From Elusimicrobiota bacterium (lineage in GTDB: Bacteria; Elusimicrobiota; Elusimicrobia; FEN-1173), in contig JADKCG010000010.1 in NCBI GenBank assembly GCA_016714745.1, positions 62,001 through 126,000 on the forward strand: a stretch of DNA of 64,000 nucleotides, written 5' to 3'. The notes beneath the pieces were generated by a model, which made no database searches, was not told the DNA's origin, and worked only from the letters and a program-made list of their open reading frames with translations. The position numbers and the translations under genes were made by a program. This document shows, one piece after another, positions 37,454-44,890 of this stretch (position 1 is the stretch's first letter; each line of letters starts with the position of its first letter).

Positions 37454-37572
37454 GCCGTAACGTTAAAGATGTGGGTAATAGAAAGGATCTGTGAGGGCCT
37501 GGGGGAGCAATCCCCCGGGCTACTCGACCCTTAGCCTTCGTCCCCTTAGCCTTCGAGGATTTTTAAACCGGC

Positions 37573-37587
37573 GGCGACAGCGTCGCC
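37573..37587 (-). terminator. Possible terminator hairpin after the CHAT gene
   Basis: GGCGAC-GCT-GTCGCC forms a perfect 6-bp GC stem 14 bp after the CHAT stop on the minus strand, followed by GCCGGTTTAAAAATCC. The T run is short, so a factor-independent terminator is only possible. Confidence 0.4.
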
Positions 37588-37600
37588 TTTGCCCCAATAT

Positions 37601-40405
37601 TCAATCACCCACTAAAATGAACGGAGCCCAGAAGAACGGGTGTTCATATCCAACTCGACGAACCTCCGCTCGTGCCAGGCGCAATGCCTCCCGCTTTGTT
37701 TTTCCTTCTTTGAGGAATTCAAAAAACTTTTGCACCAGTATGGTCGTTGAAATCTCTCCCACACTCCATAGGCTCACCAATACCGAATTCGCCCCAGCGT
37801 ATTGAAAGGCACGGCCCAACCCCATCACACCTTCTCCACTCACGTTTTTCCCCAAACCAGTCTGGCAGGCCGTTAATGCAACCACTTCGGCATTTATATT
37901 TAAATTCATCACTTCTCTCATTGTTAAAAAACCATCATTGTTCTCATCCGTTCCTAATTGATTCAATACGAGGGCCGGTTCATTTATATAGGGGACCGTA
38001 TTGTCCAGTATGCCATGCGTCGCAAATATCAAATACCGGTAAATAGAAAGATCTTTATTTTTTAATTCCTTCTCCCCCGCCTCCATACTCGTCAAAGAAT
38101 CTACAGGTTCGCCACGAAATATTTTATCTTTGAGCGATTCCGCTAGTAGACTGGTTTGGTCCAACCTGGGGAAGAAAACATCGCGTTGATTCCCTTTCCC
38201 CGGTTTTTTTTCACTATCCCTTCGGACCCCAATCCCCATCTGTTTTAGAACCGCACTCATTGTTCGAATCTGGTACGGATCTTTTTTTTTATTCGCTAGT
38301 ACAGTTCCACGTGCTCGACTATCCGATTCATCAAATACAGGGTCCGCTAAGATAAACAAAGGCTTTATTCCCTTCATCCCTTTTCTCAATTGCCTTTGTG
38401 TCGTTAACGCCGTTGCTGATTGGTAATAGGTAATGTCATATTCATCCCCCACATATTTCACCCCCATTGGGACAGGCCCATGTTTGCCGGATGGCATATC
38501 CACTTGCGCCGGCATCGACATAACTAAACTCTCGAACGGCAATATCCCCAGAATTTCATCGGGAATAATGATGATCTTTGCTCCTTTTGAAATAAGCAAG
38601 TCCCCTTTTGTGTCCCTCCTTTCCATCAAGGGCTTTAAAAAAAGATCGTAAAGTCTTTTCCCAACGGACGGGTCAAATTTTGTGAGTTGTTCAGTATCGC
38701 TAACATTTTCAAAATATCCCCGATAAATTTTTATCAACTCTGTTAATTCCACCCGACTCGACATAATGTCATATGTTCTAAGTTTCTCCCCAGATTTCAC
38801 CACAAAAACACGGGTGTAAGGTTCTGTAACTTCAAATTCGATGATCAATTCATCTGGCTGAATGGATATACTCTCGGGGTATTGAGGGGTGGGATACACG
38901 ACAGCAGTATACTTCGGATAGTTTTGGCGAAGTTGGGAAATCCATGCCTCTTGGTTCTTTTTGGCTTCTTTTAACGACAGTTCCAAATCTGAATAGATAG
39001 CCGCATTCCCCTGTTCAAAAGCTTCTTGCATTTTTCGAGTAATTACCTGGATCCGTTCAGAATAATTTTCATCGAGTTTTTCAACTTGAAGTGGGAGGTG
39101 TATCCCATCTTTGCCATGATGACGGGCGATCGCTTCTGTAAATGTACGGCTACGGGATGACTCAGCGTAAAAAAACGAAACACGGGACCCCCGGACGAAG
39201 AGTGATGCGCGCATTAGTCCCTCATAAACCTCGATGTTTGGAAATCCCACGGATCGGCCGGCTAAGAAAGTTTGTCTTTGACTCTCCGGAAGAGAGGACC
39301 TTATTCTTTCAAATATTTCATACCCCTTTTCATACGCATCAACAGCCCCCCCGAAATCCTTTAATCCCTCGAAGGATAGCCCAATGCCTGTGTAACCGGC
39401 AAGCAGGTAACTGTTTACCTTTTTCAGTCCACCCCCCTCAAGGGCAGACAAAAATTTCTCTTTCGCTCGAACAAAATCATTTTTAACTAAAAAGTAACGT
39501 CCTTCGTGCAGTGGGGCTTTCTGTCCATGATCGGTATAAGCGTCATTGGCTTCCCAAAGTTTATTTTGTGCGAGGAAAGCATCCCCCAAATATATTTGAG
39601 ACGTGCGGTAACTAACATCGATCCCCTTCTGAATTTCTATTGCTTTTTGAAAACAGTTTACAGCTTCGTCGTAATTGCCTGAATCAATGAGAATAACACC
39701 TAAATGGCACAAAGCGTCCGCCTCACTTTGTTTAATATTTGCTTGGCGACAATAGGTTATTTTCTTTTCAACTGATTGTCGAGCCGCCTCTTTGTCGCCA
39801 AGTATTCCGTAAATGGCAAATGAATTGAATTCAACTATTGCCAAAATATTAGGGTCCTCCGAAGCCCTTTCAACTTCGCGGTAGATAGAAAGGGCTGACT
39901 GGTAATCACCGATCGAGACGTACACCATTCCAAGGTTAACCATAACTTCTGTAGGTATTTTCAAGAGTTCACGGGATAGCCGAATCGATTCTTTTAGATG
40001 AAGTAGAGCATTCGGAAAATCCCAAAGGTGGTAATAGTACAATCCCAGGTTTCCAAGAACTGTCGCTTCCAAGTTTCGATCATTCAGAAACCGGATATTT
40101 TTTAACGCCTCCTGTGAATAACTTAGAGCGGCACGATAGTCCTCAAATTTCTCATGGCAAAGCGAGATGTTGTGGTCGAACGTGACGAGAGAATGCAGGT
40201 CATTCTTTTCAATGGCTTCCTCTTTTCCTGATTCCCAAAAGTTTATGGCGTCTTGAAATTCGCCATTCTGAAAACGAATTTTCCCTTGCTCCAAGTAATA
40301 ATTAATTTGGTTCCGACTCTTTGACGGTTCAGAAACAACAGGAACATAACTCAGGAAAAAGACGAGAAAACAAGCCTCACTGAACATGCGCACTGGGAAC
40401 CTCAA
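37601..40405 (-). CDS. Exported TPR-CHAT protease (caspase-like)
   Basis: 934 aa. A signal peptide (residues 8-25, MFSEACFLVFFLSYVPVVSEP) precedes about nine TPR repeats (residues 28-370), a coiled-coil region, and a C-terminal CHAT domain (about 560-934). The caspase-type dyad is visible: His797 in FATHGILDN and Cys847 in ALTACQTGLG, followed by GLGRAFQYAGANSVLVSLW and the final HPFFWAPFILVGD. CHAT proteases cleave protein partners upon a trigger; the best-known example is the TPR-CHAT of type III-E CRISPR. No CRISPR genes occur here and export points to the periplasm or surface. It overlaps the TPR gene upstream by 4 bp. Confidence 0.93.
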   Translation of the reverse strand: MRFPVRMFSEACFLVFFLSYVPVVSEPSKSRNQINYYLEQGKIRFQNGEFQDAINFWESGKEEAIEKNDLHSLVTFDHNISLCHEKFEDYRAALSYSQEALKNIRFLNDRNLEATVLGNLGLYYYHLWDFPNALLHLKESIRLSRELLKIPTEVMVNLGMVYVSIGDYQSALSIYREVERASEDPNILAIVEFNSFAIYGILGDKEAARQSVEKKITYCRQANIKQSEADALCHLGVILIDSGNYDEAVNCFQKAIEIQKGIDVSYRTSQIYLGDAFLAQNKLWEANDAYTDHGQKAPLHEGRYFLVKNDFVRAKEKFLSALEGGGLKKVNSYLLAGYTGIGLSFEGLKDFGGAVDAYEKGYEIFERIRSSLPESQRQTFLAGRSVGFPNIEVYEGLMRASLFVRGSRVSFFYAESSRSRTFTEAIARHHGKDGIHLPLQVEKLDENYSERIQVITRKMQEAFEQGNAAIYSDLELSLKEAKKNQEAWISQLRQNYPKYTAVVYPTPQYPESISIQPDELIIEFEVTEPYTRVFVVKSGEKLRTYDIMSSRVELTELIKIYRGYFENVSDTEQLTKFDPSVGKRLYDLFLKPLMERRDTKGDLLISKGAKIIIIPDEILGILPFESLVMSMPAQVDMPSGKHGPVPMGVKYVGDEYDITYYQSATALTTQRQLRKGMKGIKPLFILADPVFDESDSRARGTVLANKKKDPYQIRTMSAVLKQMGIGVRRDSEKKPGKGNQRDVFFPRLDQTSLLAESLKDKIFRGEPVDSLTSMEAGEKELKNKDLSIYRYLIFATHGILDNTVPYINEPALVLNQLGTDENNDGFLTMREVMNLNINAEVVALTACQTGLGKNVSGEGVMGLGRAFQYAGANSVLVSLWSVGEISTTILVQKFFEFLKEGKTKREALRLARAEVRRVGYEHPFFWAPFILVGD

Positions 40406-41647
40406 GGGTTAATTTTTCCCAGAAGCTGTTTTGCTGTTTCCAAATCAAATTCCTCTAATGCCCTGTACTGTTCCATTGCTCCCTCTTTATCCCCCATAGC
40501 AGCGTAATAAACGCCCATGACATAGCGCGCTTGTGACAGTTTAGGGTTTATTTCCAATGCTTTTTTCCAATTCACAATCGCCAGATCAAAAGATGCTGAC
40601 TGAGAGTAAAAACCACCCAAAGCAAGGTAGGCTAATGCATTGCGCGGATTCTTTTTTACTACCTCTGTCATAAAGTCCAAACCATCCTTGGCATGCTCAG
40701 CTCTAATAAAAATAACCATGAGTTGGGAATAGATCTCATACTCAGAGGGGTTGAGCTCGATGGCTTTTTCGAACGAGCTTAGTGCGTCCATCCTATCTCC
40801 CTTACGGAGCTGGGCCCCTCCTAAATTAACGTATGTTCTCGCAAGGGAAGATTTTTCTAAGTCGGGGTTTGCCAGAATAGATTTTTTGTAGGATGCAGCC
40901 GCTGACTCATAATCGTCCAATTTGTCAAAAGCGATGCCAAGCAGGAAAAAAGCCGTAGCATTTTTAGGCTCCACCCTACCCGCCTGCTTAAAGGATTCAA
41001 TGGCGTCCTCCAATTTCCCTTGTGCCTGATAGATCTGTCCAATCATTATTAGAGGCCGGGCATCTTTTGAATCAAGATGGTGCGACCTTTTAAAGGACTG
41101 GAGGGCGTTCTCGTAACGTTTTAGTGTCCATTGTTCGTAACCCAAGTAATAATAAGCATTTTGAAGACCAGGTAAAATATCTACCGCTTTTGAAAACCTT
41201 CAATCGCTTTTTCGTGCTCCCAATTTTGGCGAAGAAAAGCCCACTTGCATATACCCCTCCGCATAATCTGGCTGAAGAGCCACACTTCTCTAAAGCTGTT
41301 TCTAACGCTTTTGGCCATTCCCCCAATCCACCATAAGCCATGCTCAATCCAAGGTAGTACCCGGCAGATTTCGGCCTCATTTTGACTGCCCGATGAAAAA
41401 ATTCTAGGGAATCATTCCACCGCTCCATATCACGGTAACAAACGCCAGCCCAACTGAGAGCAAGGTCGCTCTTAGGGTCTGCCACAATGGCTTTTTCGAA
41501 ATACGGGAGGGCTTTTTCACACCCCGATTGATTTCTTATTATTTTCCCTTCTGAAATAAACCTCTCGGATGATTCATTTGAATGTGATGAAACATTTGCG
41601 CACAATATTGCAACGTAATAAATGGCCCCCCACTTGTTTTTTTTCAT
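40402..41647 (-). CDS. TPR-repeat exported protein, frameshifted
   Basis: A 5' piece (41090-41647) with a weak signal peptide and TPRs (ALPYFEKAIVADPKSDLALSWAGVCYRDM) and a 3' piece (40402-41145) with six more TPRs belong together. The joint lies in 41190-41310, where three frames are each used briefly: VALQPDYAEGYMQVGFSS, then EKAIEGFQK, then AVDILPGLQNAYYYLGYEQW, so at least two to three one-base indels occur within about 110 bp. Restored length is about 414 aa. TPRs bind protein partners. The stop overlaps the CHAT start as ATGA, so the two were designed as one unit. May be expressed as two parts or not at all. Confidence 0.75.
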
Positions 41648-41758
41648 TAATTATCCTTCTCCTTATCTTTTTGTTACATGAAATGAATAATCGATTACAC
41701 TGGCACACCAAGAGATTTTACCACTCCCCGTTTTAAAGAAGGCCTAACGAACTACTAA

Positions 41759-42775
41759 AATGTGGTGGACCAAGGAGATCCACCATGAAAAGACGCAACT
41801 GGGAATCCAAAACCAAGGCCATGATCGTTTTACAGGGCCTCAAAGGCAAACCCATCGCCGACCTCTGCGCTGAGCATCAAATCTCTCAGGCGCAGTTTTA
41901 TCAGTGGAGGGATCATTTCCTCTCTGAATCCCACTCCGTTTTCGAGACCGCCGACAAATCCCGTCGGGAATTCGCCCTCGAGCGGGAAAACGCCCGTTTG
42001 AAGCACATGATCGGGGAACTGACCATGGAATTAAAAAAAAGCGAATTCGGCCTTCTATGATCTATCCCAAAGTCGATCTCCGCGACCAAGACCTCTTGGC
42101 GTCCATTCGGGAGATCAAACGACGGTGTGTTAAAAAAGTCACCATCAACAAAAAACGCATCGAACGCCTCATGCGTCGCCATAACCTTCAGGTGAAACCC
42201 AATCTACGCTTGAAGGCGATTCGCACCCCCATGAAATCCAAACCACGAGCCTCTCGCCCCAACGAATGGTGGGGTATCGACATGACCAAAGTCCTCATCC
42301 AAAACTTCGGATGGGTCTACATCGTCATTGTCCTCGACTGGTATTCCAAAAAGATCGTCGGCTATCACGCCGACATTCGCTCCAAAACAGAGCATTGGCT
42401 CAAGGCCTTGGATATGGCCGTCAACCGCCAATTCCCCGACGGGGCCAAAGGCCAAGACCTTCACCTCATGAGCGACAACGGCTGTCAGCCCACCTCCCGG
42501 AAGTTCATGGAGGTTTGTTCCGAGCTGGGGATTCATCAAGCCTTCACCAGCTACAACAATCCCAAGGGCAACGCCGACACCGAGCGTGTCAACCGCACCA
42601 TGAAAGAAGAGCTCGTCTGGCTTCGCGAATGGACGAGCCCTTTTGTGTTTTTCAAAGAACTGGGAATCTGGGTCGAGGTCAAATACAACGCCCTTTACCT
42701 CCATTCAACCAACGGCGGTATACCGCCAAACGTTTTTGAGCTAAACTACTTCAACAGCCACATCATTTCTTTTAC
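41759..42775 (+). mobile_element. IS3 family element, approximate bounds
   Basis: The left end is near TGTGGTGGACCAAGGAGATCC; the right end is less sure, with CCACATCATTT near 42760-42770 as the best match to its inverted copy. It holds orfA and orfB on the plus strand and separates the FlgO/DUF4384 gene from the TPR-CHAT genes, which are on the minus strand. No clear target duplication was found. Confidence 0.6.
41785..42060 (+). CDS. IS3 family OrfA (helix-turn-helix protein)
   Basis: 91 aa. Starts MKRRNWESKTKAMIVLQGLKGKPIADLCAEHQISQAQFYQWRDHF, the InsE/IS3-type helix-turn-helix, followed by a leucine zipper (LERENARLKHMIGELTMELKK) that pairs OrfA with OrfAB. GGAG is 7 nt before the ATG. 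It overlaps OrfB by 4 bp (ATGA), whereas IS3 elements often use a -1 frameshift to fuse them. Confidence 0.88.
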   Translation: MKRRNWESKTKAMIVLQGLKGKPIADLCAEHQISQAQFYQWRDHFLSESHSVFETADKSRREFALERENARLKHMIGELTMELKKSEFGLL

Positions 42776-42797
42776 CCTCTTCCTCAACGATGGATAA
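42057..42797 (+). CDS. IS3 family OrfB transposase, shortened
   Basis: 246 aa, about 30-40 shorter than usual. The DDE residues are present: WGIDMTKV, HLMSDNGCQPTS and NPKGNADTERVNRTMKEELV. The N-terminal region lacks the normal HPFWGYRRVWAYLR segment: SIREIKRRCVKKVTINKKRIERLMRRHNL joins its two flanks directly, indicating a short in-frame deletion. The C-terminus (EVKYNALYLHSTNGG) is also atypical and reads beyond the presumed IS end. Probably inactive or impaired. Confidence 0.82.
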   Translation: MIYPKVDLRDQDLLASIREIKRRCVKKVTINKKRIERLMRRHNLQVKPNLRLKAIRTPMKSKPRASRPNEWWGIDMTKVLIQNFGWVYIVIVLDWYSKKIVGYHADIRSKTEHWLKALDMAVNRQFPDGAKGQDLHLMSDNGCQPTSRKFMEVCSELGIHQAFTSYNNPKGNADTERVNRTMKEELVWLREWTSPFVFFKELGIWVEVKYNALYLHSTNGGIPPNVFELNYFNSHIISFTLFLNDG

Positions 42798-43842
42798 ACG
42801 TCAATCGGTAATAGAAATCGTTTTTGGACATCAGCTTCTTTTGGATTAGTTCGACCGGGTTTGACTGAGTCCCCTTGACCTTCCGAACGACTTCGGAACC
42901 CCGGTGCCCCCCGACGCCCATGGTCCGGATAGTTTTCTGCACATCCGCCAACGTGGATCCCTGGAGGTTCTCCAAACCGGAGGCGGGTTCCTTGGTGGCA
43001 AAAAGATATATTTCCTCTGTTCCGGTTTGTTCGTCCAAGAACAGGAAATCCTTCTGGGGGATCCACACTTCCTCCCCCGCTTTCACGGGGTTTGTCCCTT
43101 CGCTCAAGTCCGGATTCGGAAACAATTTGAATGTCTTTTGGGATGAATCCACTTGGTAAATATAAAGATGGCAGGTTTGACGCGGACAAATATAAATGGA
43201 GTAGTTGTCCTTGGATGTCAATACCATTCCATCTCGCACCGGATACAGCTTTCCATCCCCACCCTCATAGAAAACCCCCGCATCCACCTCCAGGATATCC
43301 ATGGATCCTGCTGTTTCCGGTTTTTCGTCCGGCTCCCCGTAAAGCTTGAAACGGTGTGAGATCATTTTATCGAGAGATTCTGTCCTTAGGATATGCAAGG
43401 ACGCCGATGCCTCCACGCGTCCCTCCTGTACATCCACGGCTCTCAATTCGATCAAAATTTCGCCGTCACCCACAGAGTAGTTGCCAGACAGGAGCATGTC
43501 CATGGAGGCTGTTTTTCTAAGACGGTCAAAGGTCGCATTGTCATCCCCGAAAACCATGGCATCGCGGACAATGTCCGTCAATTCTTTGCGCGCCACCACA
43601 TCGTACGCGCGTTTTTTCTGTTGGAGGAGATGCCGAGTGAGACCTTGGGACGCCACATGTCCGAACTCAGACGAGTAAGAAGGGGCGTCCGCTGGAGAAA
43701 AATCCATAACGCAAACTTTTCCTTTCATATTCTTCGACAATTGAGCCGCTGCTTTCTTAAGAGAAACGTCCAACATCTTGAGACCTCCCTCTTTCTCAGC
43801 AAAGACAATTCCAATTAAGGGAGTGAAAAGAAAATCAGACAC
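42784..43842 (-). CDS. FlgO-like / DUF4384 protein associated with the CHAT gene
   Basis: 352 aa. Residues 40-165 (GKVCVMDFSPADAPSYSSEFGHVASQGLTRHLLQ...RKELTDIVRD...DMLLSGNYSVGDGEILIELRAVDVQEGRV) match the FlgO/CsgG-like fold, used by envelope proteins that form oligomers. Residues 200-300 (NYSIYICPRQTCHLYIYQVDSSQKTFKLFPNP...EEVWIPQKDFLFLDEQTGTEEIYLFATKEP) are a DUF4384 domain. DUF4384 is often found with caspase-like and CHAT proteases. The start is unclear: GTG 43842 has no ribosome site, while ATGAAGATG a few bases upstream is in another frame and would give a better signal peptide. It was probably first in the operon now split by IS3. Confidence 0.8.
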   Translation of the reverse strand: MSDFLFTPLIGIVFAEKEGGLKMLDVSLKKAAAQLSKNMKGKVCVMDFSPADAPSYSSEFGHVASQGLTRHLLQQKKRAYDVVARKELTDIVRDAMVFGDDNATFDRLRKTASMDMLLSGNYSVGDGEILIELRAVDVQEGRVEASASLHILRTESLDKMISHRFKLYGEPDEKPETAGSMDILEVDAGVFYEGGDGKLYPVRDGMVLTSKDNYSIYICPRQTCHLYIYQVDSSQKTFKLFPNPDLSEGTNPVKAGEEVWIPQKDFLFLDEQTGTEEIYLFATKEPASGLENLQGSTLADVQKTIRTMGVGGHRGSEVVRKVKGTQSNPVELIQKKLMSKNDFYYRLTFIHR

Positions 43843-43990
43843 TTTTAAACATCTTCATTAAATTTTCCGTATTGATTTTATTCACAAAAATATTTCCCCC
43901 ACCAATGCCAATGGGTCCCTGCCTGAATCCATAACGCATGAACACTCCCCCAATAGAAAAAGCAACCAAACGATTAGAACGTCCAAGGCT

Positions 43991-44890
43991 CTAAAAATCA
44001 AACCCCAACGAAACCCAGTGGGTCATACCCAGATCGCCTTGGGGGACTAGGGCATAGTCGATGGCCATCCCTTTGCGAGTCAGCCCAGCGCCGAACGTGA
44101 CGCCAGTCAACCCGCTCACCTCACCGGCTGTGCCGGTGTTGTATCCCAACCGCCCGGCGGCGCTCCAATCGGTGGCGATGGGCATCTCGTATTCCGCTCC
44201 CCCCATCACATAAGCGTCTTCCTCTTTCGGAAACGCCGCGTCCAAGGCGAACGCTACCCGTTTCGACATTTGATACGCGGCGCCACCCTTAATGGTCGTG
44301 GGCAAGTCTTCTTTTTCGGATTCGTATTTCAACCCACTCCCTAGGTTGGTGATGGATCCCCCCACCCTCAACCGGTCACCTAAAAAGCCTTGGCTTAAAA
44401 CCCCCAGGTCTAGGGCCCACGTGGAAGCGCTGTCCACCAACTTGGATTTCACATATTTCAATCCCGCTCCCACGCTGACAGGCCCCAACGTACGCCCATA
44501 CCCCGCCGTCATGGCCATATCGTCAGGGGTGATGGACCCCGCCGAGGCGCCGGAGGTATCCGTGCTATCAATGGACCCGGCATTAAAGTAATGAAAGTTC
44601 GCCCCAAAACTCCCCTTGGCACCCAGGTTGCGCACATAAGCCCCTTGGCTAAAATAACTGGAATCCAAATAAGCGGTGTGCATCAAGACCACCGATTGAT
44701 TCTTCACCAGGGTCATGGCCGCCGGATTGTAATACAGGGACGTGGCATCGTCCGCCAACGCCACCCCCGCCCCCCCCATCGCTGGAGTGCGCGCCCCCAA
44801 GGCAAGGAACTCCCCCGCGGTGGTCCCCGCCGCCCGTGCCGTCGTCCAACAGAAACCAATGCTTAACGCAATCAGAGATATCCGTTTCAT
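43991..44890 (-). CDS. PorV family outer-membrane protein (cassette 3), intact
   Basis: 299 aa. Signal peptide MKRISLIALSIGFCWTTARA-AG, then GEFLALGARTPAMGGAGVALADDATSLYYNPAAM, the family signature, and a barrel ending HWVSLGFDF. It overlaps the stop of the large surface protein by 4 bp (CAACGATGAAA), the same junction as at 12 kb. Copies at 28819 (truncated) and 21250 (remnant) derive from the same lineage, so this is probably the parent or a sister of both. Predicted to work as the outer-membrane partner of the type IX-like sorting domain at the end of its neighbour. Confidence 0.92.
   Translation of the reverse strand: MKRISLIALSIGFCWTTARAAGTTAGEFLALGARTPAMGGAGVALADDATSLYYNPAAMTLVKNQSVVLMHTAYLDSSYFSQGAYVRNLGAKGSFGANFHYFNAGSIDSTDTSGASAGSITPDDMAMTAGYGRTLGPVSVGAGLKYVKSKLVDSASTWALDLGVLSQGFLGDRLRVGGSITNLGSGLKYESEKEDLPTTIKGGAAYQMSKRVAFALDAAFPKEEDAYVMGGAEYEMPIATDWSAAGRLGYNTGTAGEVSGLTGVTFGAGLTRKGMAIDYALVPQGDLGMTHWVSLGFDF

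Larger units (their letters stand above)
35612..37485 (-). mobile_element. IS4-type insertion sequence with 10-bp target duplication and passenger gene
   Basis: Perfect 17-bp terminal inverted repeats, CTTTCTATTACCCACAT at 35612 and ATGTGGGTAATAGAAAG ending at 37485. GATCTGTGAG is repeated on both sides (35602-35611 and 37486-37495), and it lies between domain V and VI of the group II intron. It holds a broken transposase on the minus strand and a small plus-strand DUF6788-like gene. 1874 bp. Confidence 0.9.
31081..37528 (+). mobile_element. Group II intron interrupted by IS21 and IS4-type elements
   Basis: 5' end at GTGTGCC (31081) fits the GUGYG rule. The 5' RNA contains hallmark intron segments such as GGGACGAGCATGGCGGGAG near 31306 and GGCGTGGAGCGAAGGGAGTG near 31509. 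The 3' end has domain V (from GAGCCGTATGAATCGAGAG, 35571) and, after the IS4 element, a domain VI hairpin ending CTACTCGAC at 37528. Subtracting both insertions and their target duplications leaves about 1.8 kb, a normal group II size. It lies between the IS1182 remnant and the CHAT gene 3' end. The encoded protein is broken in at least four ways, so it cannot move by itself. Confidence 0.85.

Noticed and set aside
37601..40405. TPR-CHAT gene as part of a type III-E CRISPR system
   Set aside because: No gRAMP/Cas7-11 gene or repeat array is nearby and the protein carries a signal peptide, unlike the CRISPR protease.
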